The notes under the pieces are model-generated. The model made no database searches and had not been told where the DNA came from. It saw nothing but the letters and a program-made list of their open reading frames with translations. From NCBI RefSeq assembly GCF_013085465.1, contig NZ_CP049838.1:8122001-8186000 (forward strand): a DNA stretch of 64,000 nucleotides, given 5' to 3'. The stretch comes from Streptomyces asoensis. GTDB lineage: Bacteria; Actinomycetota; Actinomycetes; Streptomycetales; Streptomycetaceae. This document shows, in pieces, positions 34,960-43,378 of this stretch (position 1 is its first letter; the number at the start of each line of letters is the position of its first letter). The translations under genes were made by a program, and so were the position numbers.

Positions 34960-35333
34960 ACGGCTTCGACGAACTGGAGCCGCAGACGCCGGAGTTAGTG
35001 CGTCCGTACGTCATCACCAAGGGACGCGGGCTGCCCGACGAAGGGCAGATCTCCCTCATCACCCTGGTCACGGCGGCCGCCGATCACGAGCAGCGGCCGA
35101 CCCGTCTGTCCCCCGAGGAACAGAACCTGTTGGACCTGTGCTCGGCCGGCTACCTGTCGGTCGCCGAGATCGCCGGGCACACCCAACTCCCCCTGGGCGT
35201 GGTGAAGATCCTCCTCGCCGCCCTCACCGAAGGCGGCTACCTCATCACCCGCCCGCCCGTGCAGCGGGCTCCGCTCGCCGACCGGGACATCCTGGAGGAG
35301 GTGCTGAATGGTCTCAGGGCCAAGTTTGGATGA
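34956..35333 (+). CDS. cvnC: DUF742 protein CvnC
   Basis: A 125-residue protein. ATG 34956 lies in the ATGA overlap with cvnB; the longer open frame upstream is inside cvnB. The DUF742 pattern is LVRPYVITKGRGLPDEGQIS, then a helix-turn-helix-like stretch LCSAGYLSVAEIAGHTQLPL followed by KILLAALTEGGYL. It is the third fixed component of conservons; its biochemical role is not established. Its end overlaps the start of the GTPase gene by 26 bases. Confidence 0.93.
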   Translation: MNGFDELEPQTPELVRPYVITKGRGLPDEGQISLITLVTAAADHEQRPTRLSPEEQNLLDLCSAGYLSVAEIAGHTQLPLGVVKILLAALTEGGYLITRPPVQRAPLADRDILEEVLNGLRAKFG

Positions 35334-35901
35334 GCAGGCCTACGTCCGCGACGGGGCCACGCAGACGGCGGTGAAGATCCTCGTCGTCGGTCACTTCGCG
35401 GTCGGCAAGACCACGTTCATCGGAGCGATCTCCGAGATCGAGCCGCTGACCACCGAGGAGACGATGACTCGGGCAGCCGAGTCGGTCGACGACCTCAAGG
35501 GAGTCCAGGGCAAGACCACCACCACGGTCGCCATGGACTTCGGCCGTCTGACCATCAGCGACCGTGTCGTGCTGTACCTGTTCGGAACGCCGGGCCAGCA
35601 GCGTTTCGTGCAGATGTGGGAGGACATGGCGCGCGGTGCCCTCGGCGCGCTGGTGCTCGTGGACCCCGAGCGGCTCGCGGACTCCTTCGCCGTGATCGAC
35701 CTGATCGAGCAGTACGGACTCGACTACGCCATCGCCGTCAACCACTTCGACGGCGCCCCCCTGCGGGACGAGATGGCTCTGCGCGACGCACTGGATTTGC
35801 TCGACGACACCCCCGTCGTCACCTGCGACGCGCGAGACGAGCGGTCGTCGGCGGATGCGCTGATCACCCTCGTCCGCCACCTCCAGGACCGTGCACACTA
35901 G
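35308..35901 (+). CDS. cvnD: Conservon GTPase CvnD (MglA/Ras-like)
   Basis: A 197-residue small GTPase. ATG 35308 lies inside the end of cvnC, as usual for these operons. G1 is VVGHFAVGKTTFIGAISEIE, switch I includes GKTTTTVAMDFG, G3 is LYLFGTPGQQRF (TPGQ in place of DxxG) and the base-recognition region is AIAVNHFDG, a weak NKxD. It should cycle GTP under control of CvnB. It is 8 bp before the P450 gene, completing the A-B-C-D order typical of Streptomyces conservons. Confidence 0.93.
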   Translation: MVSGPSLDEQAYVRDGATQTAVKILVVGHFAVGKTTFIGAISEIEPLTTEETMTRAAESVDDLKGVQGKTTTTVAMDFGRLTISDRVVLYLFGTPGQQRFVQMWEDMARGALGALVLVDPERLADSFAVIDLIEQYGLDYAIAVNHFDGAPLRDEMALRDALDLLDDTPVVTCDARDERSSADALITLVRHLQDRAH

Positions 35902-35909
35902 GAGCAGAC

Positions 35910-37253
35910 ATGGACCAACCCACCGCACCCGTGCCCCCGCCCGGGTGCCCGGCGCATCAGGCCGGCGGCAAAGTGCCGCTGTACGGGACGGAGTTCGCCG
36001 CCGACCCGCAGGCCTACTACACCTACCTGCGCCACTTCGGGCCGACCGCGCCGGTCGAACTCGCTCCGGGCGTCGAGGCGACCCTCATCACGGACTACGC
36101 CTTCGCCCTCCAACTGCTCCAGGACTCCGGCGCGTTCCGCAAGGACGCGCGCCGCTGGCGTGACCTCAACGAAGGACAGGTCCCCCCGGACAGCCCGGTC
36201 GTGCCCCTGCTGTCGTACCGGCCCAACGCCATGTTCAGTGACGGCGCCGAGCACCTGAGGCTCCGTCAGGCGATCACGGACAGCATGGCGCGCGTCGACT
36301 CGCGCAAACTGAGCCGGACCACCGAGCAGGTCTCCAACTACCTGATCTCGCAGTTCGGTTCGCGCGGCTCGGCCGACCTGCTCGGCGACTACGCCAAGCA
36401 GCTGCCGCTCTTCGTGTTCAACGAACTCTTCGGCTGCACCGCCGACATCGGCGACCGCGTCGTGTTCGGCATCACCGGCATGTTCGACGGCGTGAACGCC
36501 GAGCAGGCGGTCGGAGTCATGTTCGGGGCCATCGGCGAACTGGTGGCCCTCAAGCGGGCCAAGCCGGGCGACGACGTCCCTTCCTGGCTGATGGAACATC
36601 AGGCCAAGCTCACCGACGAGGAGTTGGTCCACCAGATCGCGCTCCTGCTGGTGGCCGGCAACGAGCCGCTGCGCAACCTCATAGGCAACACCCTGCACCG
36701 GCTGCTCACCCACGACGCGTACGCCCACCAGGGCGGTCTGATCGACGAGGCGATCGACGACACGCTGTGGGAGAACCCGCCGATGCAGAACCTCGCGCCG
36801 CACTACCCGGCGTCCGACATGGAGTTCGCCGGTCAGAAGCTGCACGCCGGTGACCTGGTCATGGTCAGCTTCGCCGCGGCCAACACCGGCCCGGCACTGA
36901 CGGCGGCCCGCCAGGCGGGCAGCAACCGCGCCCACCTGGCGTGGAGCGCGGGCCCGCACGCCTGCCCGTCCAAGGAGCCGGCCCGGCAGATCACCGTGAC
37001 GGCCATCGAGAACCTGCTCAACAGGCTTCCGGACGTCGAACTCGCCGTACCGTCGGAGAGTCTGACGTGGCGGCCCGGTCCCTTCAACCGGGGTCTTACC
37101 GTGCTGCCCGCCAAGTTCACCCCGGTGCAGAACGTGCACAGGCCCGCCCCGGCACGCAAGGAAGCACCCGTGCGTCAGGAGCCGACCGCGACGGGAGGCA
37201 GGGGTGAACGCGGGGGTGTGTGGAGCCAGTTCCTCAACTGGCTGACGAGGTGA
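35910..37253 (+). CDS. Conservon cytochrome P450 lacking the ExxR motif (CYP157-like)
   Basis: A 447-residue protein. ATG 35910 follows CTAGGAGCAGAC. The heme Cys is in WSAGPHACPSKEPA (about residue 352). The I-helix motif reads LLVAGNEPLRNL, with Pro where Thr normally follows the acidic residue. In the K-helix the expected ExxR is AIDDTLWENPP, so Glu and Arg are replaced by Asp284 and Trp287. Loss of ExxR is a known mark of the CYP157 family, whose members lie in conservons. The protein may receive signals from, or be tethered by, the CvnA-D complex; its substrate is unknown. The C-terminal 50 residues are basic and low-complexity, ending in WSQFLNWLTR. Confidence 0.9.
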   Translation: MDQPTAPVPPPGCPAHQAGGKVPLYGTEFAADPQAYYTYLRHFGPTAPVELAPGVEATLITDYAFALQLLQDSGAFRKDARRWRDLNEGQVPPDSPVVPLLSYRPNAMFSDGAEHLRLRQAITDSMARVDSRKLSRTTEQVSNYLISQFGSRGSADLLGDYAKQLPLFVFNELFGCTADIGDRVVFGITGMFDGVNAEQAVGVMFGAIGELVALKRAKPGDDVPSWLMEHQAKLTDEELVHQIALLLVAGNEPLRNLIGNTLHRLLTHDAYAHQGGLIDEAIDDTLWENPPMQNLAPHYPASDMEFAGQKLHAGDLVMVSFAAANTGPALTAARQAGSNRAHLAWSAGPHACPSKEPARQITVTAIENLLNRLPDVELAVPSESLTWRPGPFNRGLTVLPAKFTPVQNVHRPAPARKEAPVRQEPTATGGRGERGGVWSQFLNWLTR

Positions 37254-37356
37254 TTCACGCAACATCCGTCAACTCTCCACCACTGCATGACGATTCAACC
37301 TCAGGGGTAGTGAGGAACGCGGCATTCCGTGTTGCTCACACACCAGAGGAGGTGTC

Positions 37357-37479
37357 GTGGACCACATATCCACCGACGCCGTTTTCATACAACATCCGAC
37401 CGTCGTGCACCCCTTGATACCCGCCTCACCAGGCGGGTATCTTCTTGCCCGCCTATTCCCCGGAGGAGAGGCCCGATGA
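37357..37479 (+). CDS. Possible 40-residue leader peptide coupled to the prenyltransferase
   Basis: GTG 37357 follows AGAGGAGG (spacing 4, a little short). The frame encodes MDHISTDAVFIQHPTVVHPL and 20 further residues and stops with TGA at 37477-37479, overlapping the ATG of the next gene by 4 bases. A perfect hairpin lies inside the frame (37416-37441). Layout resembles an attenuation leader or a short coupled ORF. No match to a known peptide family was recognised; it could be non-coding 5' UTR. Confidence 0.4.
   Translation: MDHISTDAVFIQHPTVVHPLIPASPGGYLLARLFPGGEAR
37416..37447 (+). terminator. Attenuator-like hairpin upstream of the prenyltransferase
   Basis: GATACCCGCCT (37416-37426) and AGGCGGGTATC (37431-37441) form a perfect 11-bp stem with a CACC loop, followed by TTCTTG. 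It lies 35-60 bases before the prenyltransferase start and within the possible leader ORF, so it could stop transcription unless translation or a factor prevents it. Confidence 0.6.
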
Positions 37480-38717
37480 CCGCCGTCGGTCCCGAGGCTC
37501 CGGGCGCTCCGGACCCGGAGACGCTCGGCGGTCACACGGCACGTCAGCTGCTGAGACTGGGCGAGATCGCGGGGCTGTCCGGAGCCGACTCCAAGGTCTA
37601 CGCGCGCACACTCGTCGAGGCCTTGGGTCCCGTCGCGCAGCGGCCCCTGAAGCTGCCGCCGCCCAGCCGCAGCTTCCTCTCCGACGACCACACCCCGGTG
37701 GAGTTCTCCCTCTCCTGCGAACCGGGCGCGGCGCCGATCCTGCGGGTACTGCTGGAGCCGGGAGCCGGCGCCGGCGACCTGGTCGAAGAGGGCCGCACCG
37801 GTCTGCGGGTGCTGCGCGAGATGGGGCGGCGCTGGGGCTTCGCCACCGACCGGCTCGACGAGCTGGCGGACCTGTTCTTCCCGTCCTCACCGGAAGGCCC
37901 CCTGGCGCTGTGGTGCGCGCTGGAGCTGCGTCCTGGTGGCGTCCCCAAGGTCAAGGCCTATCTGAATCCTGCGGCATCCGGGGAGAGACGTGCCGCCAAA
38001 ACGGTACGGAAGGCGTTAAAACGACTCGGGTACCGGGAGGCGTTCGACGCGCTGCCCGAAGGTGACCGTCACCTGTTCTTCGCCCTGGACCTGGGCGACT
38101 GGACGGATCCACGGGCCAAGGTCTACCTCGCGCACCATGACCTGTCGGCGGCAGAGGCGTGCACCCTGTCCCGTATGGACGGCGGGCCCGGCCGCGCGGA
38201 GATCGAGGAGTTCTTCCGCATCGCGGCCGGGCCCGACACCGACGGCGACGCCGTCGGCCTCGGAGGTGGAGCGGGTGCCGGAGCCGGGGAGGGGGCCGGG
38301 GGAGGAGGGGAACCGCGGCTCGTGCGCCGGCCCGTCCAGACCTGCCATGCCTTCACCGACACGGGGAACGGTCTGCCGAGCGGATTCACCCTCTACATCC
38401 CGGTGCGGGACTACGCCCGGCACGACGGTGAGGCCCTGGACCGGGCGACGGCGCTGCTCGGCCACTACGGCATCGACCCGGCACCGGTGCTGCGCGCCTC
38501 CGCCGCCGTCACCTCGCGGCGGCCGGAGGACGGTGTGGGGCTGGTCGCCTACCTGGGCCTGGCCCATCAGCAGGGCCGTCAGCCCCGGGTCATGACCTAC
38601 CTCTCCTCGGAGGCCTACGAGGTCCGGCCGCCGACGGCTGCGCTCCCCGCCGTTCCCCTGTCCGCCGCCGCCCTGTCCACCGTCTCTCTGCCTGCCGCGG
38701 CCGTGACCGGAGGGTAG
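37476..38717 (+). CDS. ABBA/DMATS-type aromatic prenyltransferase
   Basis: A 413-residue protein. ATG 37476 follows GGAGGAGAGG; the longer open frame upstream has no ribosome site. It looks like a tryptophan dimethylallyltransferase: EFSLSCEPGAAPILRVLLEP, ALWCALELRPGGVPKVKAYL, FFALDLGDWTDPRAKVYLAH and GFTLYIPVRDYARHDGEALD are repeating beta strands of the ABBA barrel, with Lys and Tyr residues that shield the diphosphate. The convergent flavin monooxygenase nearby matches the arrangement of a known Streptomyces coelicolor pair (SCO7467/SCO7468) that makes a prenylated indole-3-acetonitrile. A Gly/Ala/Glu-rich insertion occurs near residues 263-283. Confidence 0.87.
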   Translation: MTAVGPEAPGAPDPETLGGHTARQLLRLGEIAGLSGADSKVYARTLVEALGPVAQRPLKLPPPSRSFLSDDHTPVEFSLSCEPGAAPILRVLLEPGAGAGDLVEEGRTGLRVLREMGRRWGFATDRLDELADLFFPSSPEGPLALWCALELRPGGVPKVKAYLNPAASGERRAAKTVRKALKRLGYREAFDALPEGDRHLFFALDLGDWTDPRAKVYLAHHDLSAAEACTLSRMDGGPGRAEIEEFFRIAAGPDTDGDAVGLGGGAGAGAGEGAGGGGEPRLVRRPVQTCHAFTDTGNGLPSGFTLYIPVRDYARHDGEALDRATALLGHYGIDPAPVLRASAAVTSRRPEDGVGLVAYLGLAHQQGRQPRVMTYLSSEAYEVRPPTAALPAVPLSAAALSTVSLPAAAVTGG

Positions 38718-39017
38718 TCGCCCGCCGAACCTGCGGGATCAGCGCCGTCCACAGACCGCGGGGACCCCGTACAGCGGGGTACCTGTAAAACACCGGCACC
38801 CGTAGAACAGGCACCCGTAGAACAGCGGCATCCGCAGAACCAGCGGTACAACAGCACCCGCGGAACAGAACCTCGGGGGGAGCCGTACGCCGACGTCGTC
38901 GAACCGCTCCCCTCGTCCCACGAGAAGTGCACGCGTGAGCCGCCCAGACCGCCCGGGCGGCCTCTCGGCGCATGACGCCGGCTCCGGTGCCTGACCCGCA
39001 TCGTCGCTGACGGATCG
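38718..39017. repeat. 300-bp convergent intergenic region with tandem repeats
   Basis: GGCACCCGTAGAACA occurs twice in direct tandem (38795-38809, 38810-38824). Degenerate copies follow (GCATCCGCAGAACCA, GCACCCGCGGAACA) up to about 38870 and a related CACC/CTGTAAAAC unit lies before. No gene is seen. The region separates the converging prenyltransferase and monooxygenase genes and may act as terminator. Confidence 0.75.
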
Positions 39018-40316
39018 TCACTCGTTGCGTAGTTCCTCCAGGTAAGGCGCCACATCGACTTGGATCGACGCGCCCTGCGTCTGGCCGTACTGGCCGGCGA
39101 TGCCCCCCAGATATGTGCCGATCTCCTTGCGCATGACGTCCGGCTCCGGCAGGGTCGCCTTGCCGGCGACGACCCGGGCGACCCATCGCGCCTGAGCCTC
39201 CACGAGCCGGGTGATGGAGCCGTGTGGGCGGACCAGGCCGATGAAGTGCAGACCGGGATGGTCGGGCGCGACCACCCGCTTGTACAGCTCGACCGAGCCC
39301 TGCGGGCCGATCGGGCAGCCCGGCGGCAGGAAGGGATAGGCCATCCGGTACCCGGTGCAGTAGACGATCACGTCGGCGGGCACCGATGTGCCGTCGGCGA
39401 AGACCACCCGGCCGTCGTCGACGAAGTCGATCGCGGGCTTGGGGACGACCCCGCCGTGGCGTATGCGGGTGAGGATCTCGTCGGAGATGGTCACGGCCGA
39501 GGCGAAGACCGGGTGGTCCGGCTCGGGCAGGCCGTAGTCCGAGAGCTTGCCGCGGGCGACGAGCAGGGCCTGCTCGATGAACCGGCGCTGCTCCGCCAGG
39601 GACATGGTCGTCCACCACGGTGCCTCGGCGACGTCGTCCAGGGGTATGCCGAAGAGCTGCTTGGGCAGGATGTGCAGGCCTCGGCGCACGGAGAGGACGG
39701 TCTGCGCTGCGTACCGGGAGAGGTCGGCGGCGATGTCCACCGCCGAGGCGCCGAGCCCCACGACGACGACATTCCGTCCCGCGTAGTCGCTGCCGTCACG
39801 GTAGTCCAGCGCGTGGAGAATCGTTCCATTGAAGGTCTCGGAACCCGGCACGGGAGCGGGCAGGACCGGCTCGGTGTTGTGCCCCGAGGCGACGATCACC
39901 TGGGTGAAGTCCCGTGTGGTGCGCGTGCCCTGGGCATCCCGGCTGACGACCGTCCAGGAACCGTCGGCCGTCCGGCGCACCGACTCGACGGTCGTCTCCA
40001 ACTCGATGTGGTCCAGCAGGCCGGCCCACTCGGCGAAGGAGCGCAGGTAGTCGGCGAGTTGGCTGTGCCGGGGGTAGACGGGATACCCGGCCGGCATCGG
40101 ATGGTCGGCGTAACCGGTGAGCTGCTTGTTGGTGTTGAGGTGGAGCGACAGGTAGCCCGGACCGCGTTCGCCGGCCCCCGGCTGCCGCCAGAGCCCGCCG
40201 ACGTCGGATGCCTTCTCGAGGCAGACGAAGTCGAGGCCCTCGGACTTCAGGGCGTGCGCCATGGCCAGCCCGGACAGACCCGCACCGATCAGACACAGGC
40301 TCACACGTTCCCCCAC
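39018..40316 (-). CDS. Flavin-containing monooxygenase (FMO-like)
   Basis: A 432-residue protein. GTG 40316 ([16 protein letters not shown]) is preferred because the FAD-binding strand starts immediately; the longer frame upstream is Pro/Arg-rich and unlikely to be coding. FAD motif [19 protein letters not shown] motif [19 protein letters not shown], and the FMO signature [13 protein letters not shown] (FxGxxxHxxxY) are all present, with [14 protein letters not shown] as the ATG-like C-terminal motif. FMOs N- or S-oxygenate amines and sulfides. Convergent to the prenyltransferase, it may oxidise the amine of prenyl-tryptophan on the way to an oxime or nitrile. Confidence 0.9.
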   Translation of the reverse strand: MGERVSLCLIGAGLSGLAMAHALKSEGLDFVCLEKASDVGGLWRQPGAGERGPGYLSLHLNTNKQLTGYADHPMPAGYPVYPRHSQLADYLRSFAEWAGLLDHIELETTVESVRRTADGSWTVVSRDAQGTRTTRDFTQVIVASGHNTEPVLPAPVPGSETFNGTILHALDYRDGSDYAGRNVVVVGLGASAVDIAADLSRYAAQTVLSVRRGLHILPKQLFGIPLDDVAEAPWWTTMSLAEQRRFIEQALLVARGKLSDYGLPEPDHPVFASAVTISDEILTRIRHGGVVPKPAIDFVDDGRVVFADGTSVPADVIVYCTGYRMAYPFLPPGCPIGPQGSVELYKRVVAPDHPGLHFIGLVRPHGSITRLVEAQARWVARVVAGKATLPEPDVMRKEIGTYLGGIAGQYGQTQGASIQVDVAPYLEELRNE

Positions 40317-40492
40317 GGAATCGACACCATCCTTTCGCGCACGGGCAGTTGAATGCCCGTTCGGCACTCTCTCCACGCGCCGCGCACCAGCGACAAGGAT
40401 CACAGGCGAGATCTCCGGGCCGAGGTGGCGGGAGGAAGGGGGACGGGTAGCGGGGACGTCGTGGGGCGAGCCGCCCACTCCGGGGCGAGTCG

Positions 40493-41236
40493 CTACTCGC
40501 GAGCGGAGGCCCACAGCCCCCGCACATGCCCCAGATGGCGTGTCATGACCGCGTGCACGACCCGCTCGTCGCGGGACAGCAGGGCGTCCAGCAGCTCAAG
40601 GTGCTCTTCGGCGGAGGCCAGCAGACGGCCCGAGGCGGAGAGCGCGGTCAGGCCGTACAGCCGCGCCCGGCCGCGCAGTTCGCGGACGACCTCGACCAGG
40701 TGGGCGTTGCCGGCCAGTGCGAGCAGGCCCAGGTGGAACCGGGTGTCGGCCTCGACGTAGGCGATGAGGTCGCCCGCCACCGCCGCGGCGACGATCTCCC
40801 GGGCGGCCGGCCGCAGCGCCTCCAGGGACACCGGGTCGGCGGTCGTCGACAGCGCCACCACCGTGGGGATCTCGATGAGGGCGCGGACGTGGGTGTACTC
40901 GTCCAACTGCTGGTCGGAGACCTCGGTGACCCGGAACCCCTTGTTCGGGACGGCATCGACCAGGCCCTCCTTCGCCAGGTCGAGCATCGCCTCGCGCACG
41001 GGTGTCGCCGAGACACCGAAGCGGGCGGCCAGGGTCGGCGCCGAGTAGACCTCGCCGGGCAGCAGTTCACCCGCGATCAGCGCGGCCCGCAGGGCATCGG
41101 CGACCCGCTCGCGGTAGCTGCTCCGCCGACCGCCGAGCACGGGGAGGGTGGGTGCCGATGCGGGTGTCGACGCGGGTGTGGCGGGTGCGTCGGGTACGGC
41201 GGGTGTCTGGCTGCTGGTGGGCCGGGCGGCGGCCAT
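40493..41236 (-). CDS. GntR/FCD regulator of hydroxyproline catabolism
   Basis: A 247-residue protein. ATG 41236 ([15 protein letters not shown]) is chosen for its GAGGAG ribosome site; earlier ATG and TTG codons would place the start inside a candidate operator. After 35 Ala/Pro-rich residues the winged helix is visible ([40 protein letters not shown]), then the helical FCD domain with [14 protein letters not shown] and the His-rich [12 protein letters not shown]. It is the last gene of the hydroxyproline operon. Two copies of a 14-bp motif lie 23-64 bp upstream, and further copies precede other operon genes, so it is probably the local autoregulated repressor. Confidence 0.88.
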   Translation of the reverse strand: MAAARPTSSQTPAVPDAPATPASTPASAPTLPVLGGRRSSYRERVADALRAALIAGELLPGEVYSAPTLAARFGVSATPVREAMLDLAKEGLVDAVPNKGFRVTEVSDQQLDEYTHVRALIEIPTVVALSTTADPVSLEALRPAAREIVAAAVAGDLIAYVEADTRFHLGLLALAGNAHLVEVVRELRGRARLYGLTALSASGRLLASAEEHLELLDALLSRDERVVHAVMTRHLGHVRGLWASARE

Positions 41237-41258
41237 GGTGGGTCTCCTCGGTGCGGAC

Positions 41259-41300
41259 TGTGCCATCTCACTCTGAACCAGTGCACTGTGCCATGTCACG
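41259..41300. promoter_or_regulatory. Two candidate GntR operators upstream of the regulator gene
   Basis: TGTGCCATCTCACT (41259-41272) and TGTGCCATGTCACG (41287-41300) start 28 bp apart, matching the sites at 43365 and 46284 at 12 and 11 of 14 positions. They sit between the epimerase end and the GntR gene start. Confidence 0.6.
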
Positions 41301-41355
41301 TCTCACCCCTGCCTGCGACGCCTGCTGCCTACGACGTCGGCCGGCTGCGGTGTCG

Positions 41356-42357
41356 TCAGAGTACGAAGCCCGCCGGGAACGGGTCCGTCGGGTCCAGAAG
41401 GTACTGGGCCGTCCCCGTGATCCAGGCACGGCCGGTGAAACTGGGCAGTACCGCCGGGCGGCCGGCGACTTCCGTCGTGCCGAGGAGCCGGCCCGTGAAG
41501 CGGGTGCCGATGAAGGACTCGTTGACGAACTCGGTGTGCAACGGCAGTTCACCCCGCGCGTGCAGTTGCGCCATGCGGGCGCTCGTCCCCGTACCGCAGG
41601 GCGAGCGGTCGAACCAGCCAGGGTGGATGGCCATCGCGTGCCGGGAATGACGGGCGGTGGCACCGGGTGCGTACAGGTGGACGTGGTGACAGCCACGGAT
41701 GGAGGGGTCTTCGGGGTGTACCGGCTCCTGCTCGGAGTTGATCACCTCCATGAGTGACAGGCCGGCGCGCAGGATGTCGTCCTTGCGTGCGCGGTCGAAG
41801 GGCAGCCCGAATTCCTCCAGCGGCAGGATCGCGTAGAAGTTGCCGCCGTACGCCAGGTCGTACGTCACCGTACGGCCGTCGGGCAGCGTGGCTCTGCGAT
41901 CCAGCGCGACCGCGAAGGAGGGGACGTTCCGCAAGGTCACGGATGTGGCCGCGCCGTCCTCGACCGCCACCTCGGCGACGACGGGCCCGGCCGGGGTGTC
42001 CAGCCGGATGGTGGTGACCGGTTCGACGACCTCGACCATGCCCGTCTCTACGAGTACCGTCGCCACCCCGATCGTGCCGTGCCCGCACATCGGCAGATAG
42101 CCCGAGACCTCGATGTAGAGGACGCCCCAGTCGCAGTCCGGTCGGGTGGACGGCTGGAGGATCGCGCCGCTCATGGCGGAGTGGCCCCGCGGCTCGTTCA
42201 TCAGCAACTGCTTGATGTCGTCGCGGTGTTCACGGAAATAGAGCCGCCGCTCGTTCATCGTCGCGCCGGGGATGGTCCCGACCCCACCGGTGATCACCCG
42301 GGTGGGCATGCCCTCGGTGTGCGAGTCGACGGCGTGCAGGACGAGCTTGCTGCGCAC
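41356..42357 (-). CDS. Proline racemase / 4-hydroxyproline 2-epimerase
   Basis: A 333-residue protein. GTG 42357 (VRSKLVLHAVDSHTEGMP) follows AGGGAGTAGGGGA; the longer frame upstream lies in the next gene. The start HAVDSHTEGMPTRVITGGV and both catalytic cysteines are typical: Cys91 in YLPMCGHGTIG and Cys254 in DRSPCGTGTSA. A Cys-Cys pair means racemase or epimerase rather than dehydratase, which has Thr at the second site. In this operon it most likely converts trans-4-hydroxy-L-proline to cis-4-hydroxy-D-proline, the first step of the pathway, in the cytoplasm. Confidence 0.92.
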   Translation of the reverse strand: MRSKLVLHAVDSHTEGMPTRVITGGVGTIPGATMNERRLYFREHRDDIKQLLMNEPRGHSAMSGAILQPSTRPDCDWGVLYIEVSGYLPMCGHGTIGVATVLVETGMVEVVEPVTTIRLDTPAGPVVAEVAVEDGAATSVTLRNVPSFAVALDRRATLPDGRTVTYDLAYGGNFYAILPLEEFGLPFDRARKDDILRAGLSLMEVINSEQEPVHPEDPSIRGCHHVHLYAPGATARHSRHAMAIHPGWFDRSPCGTGTSARMAQLHARGELPLHTEFVNESFIGTRFTGRLLGTTEVAGRPAVLPSFTGRAWITGTAQYLLDPTDPFPAGFVL

Positions 42358-42397
42358 GAAGTCCCCTACTCCCTTTCGAAGTTGAGCGGTTCGGTCA

Positions 42398-43339
42398 TTA
42401 CGCCAGACCGGCCGCGACGGCCTTCTCGGTGGACGCGCGGACGGCCGCCTCGTGGTCCGGCAGCAGCGGGACCCGTGGTGGGCGGCAGCCACCGCCGTGG
42501 CGCCCCACGACGTCCATCGAGAGTTTGATCGCCTGGACGAACTCCACCCGCGAGTCCCAGCGCAGCAGCGGGTGAAGCTGACGGTAGAGGGGGAGCGCGG
42601 TGGTGAGATCACCGGCGACGGCCGCCCGGTACAGCTCCACCGAGGACCTCGGCAGCGCGTTGGGGTATCCGGCCACCCAGCCCTTGGCGCCGGCCACGGC
42701 CAGTTCCAGCAGCACATCGTCGGCACCGATCAACAGGTCCAGCTCCGGCGCGAGTTCGGCGATCCGGTAGGCGCGGCGGACGTCGCCCGAGAACTCCTTG
42801 ACGCCTTGGACATGGCCCTCGCCGTGCAGCCGGGCCAGCAGTTCGGGGACGAGGTCGACCTTGGTGTCGATCGGGTTGTTGTACGCCACGACCGGCAGAC
42901 CCGCCCCGGCGACCTCCGCGTAGTGGGCCACGACGGCTCGCTCGTCCGCGCGGTAGGCGTTGGGCGGGAGCAGCATCACCGCCGCGCAGCCCGCTTCGGC
43001 CGCCTGCTCGGTCCAACGGCGGGCCTCCGCCGAGCCGTAGGCGGCGACGCCGGGCATCACCCGGTCCCCGCCGATCGCGGCCACCGCGGTCTCCACCACC
43101 CTGGCGCGCTCCTCGGGCGTGAGTACCTGGTACTCGCCCAGGGAGCCGTTGGGTACGACGCCGTCACAGCCGTTCGCCACCAGCCAGGCGCAGTGCTCGG
43201 CGTACCGGTCGTAGTCGACGGAGAGGTCGTCGCGGAGCGGGATCGCGGTGGCGACGAGGACGCCATGCCAGGGGCGGTGTGGGGAGGTGACGGGAGCAGG
43301 GGGAGTGGTGGGGGCGGTGTGGGCGGTGGAGGCGGCCAT
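42398..43339 (-). CDS. DapA-family lyase, probable 1-pyrroline-4-hydroxy-2-carboxylate deaminase
   Basis: A 313-residue protein. ATG 43339 (MAASTAHTAPTTPPAP) follows GAAGGGACTCG; an ATG 11 codons earlier lies inside the operator copy and is less likely. The (beta/alpha)8 dihydrodipicolinate synthase family is shown by GVLVATAIPLRDDLSVDYDR, NGSLGEYQVLTPEERARVVE, the catalytic Tyr153 in VVAYNNP and Schiff-base Lys181 in QGVKEFSGDV. In hydroxyproline pathways this family member deaminates and dehydrates the pyrroline made by the D-hydroxyproline dehydrogenase to 2-oxoglutarate semialdehyde. It lies between the dehydrogenase and epimerase genes. Residues 1-20 are Thr/Pro-rich. Confidence 0.87.
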   Translation of the reverse strand: MAASTAHTAPTTPPAPVTSPHRPWHGVLVATAIPLRDDLSVDYDRYAEHCAWLVANGCDGVVPNGSLGEYQVLTPEERARVVETAVAAIGGDRVMPGVAAYGSAEARRWTEQAAEAGCAAVMLLPPNAYRADERAVVAHYAEVAGAGLPVVAYNNPIDTKVDLVPELLARLHGEGHVQGVKEFSGDVRRAYRIAELAPELDLLIGADDVLLELAVAGAKGWVAGYPNALPRSSVELYRAAVAGDLTTALPLYRQLHPLLRWDSRVEFVQAIKLSMDVVGRHGGGCRPPRVPLLPDHEAAVRASTEKAVAAGLA

Positions 43340-43364
43340 GCGGCGAGTCCCTTCGTGTGTGGCG

Positions 43365-43378
43365 TGTGACATATCACT
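43365..43378. promoter_or_regulatory. Candidate GntR operator before the DapA-like gene
   Basis: TGTGACATATCACT, with the GTGA-N4-TCAC core, lies 26 bp upstream of the DapA-like start and overlaps the stop of the preceding gene. It differs at one of 14 positions from the site before the first gene of the operon. Confidence 0.6.
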
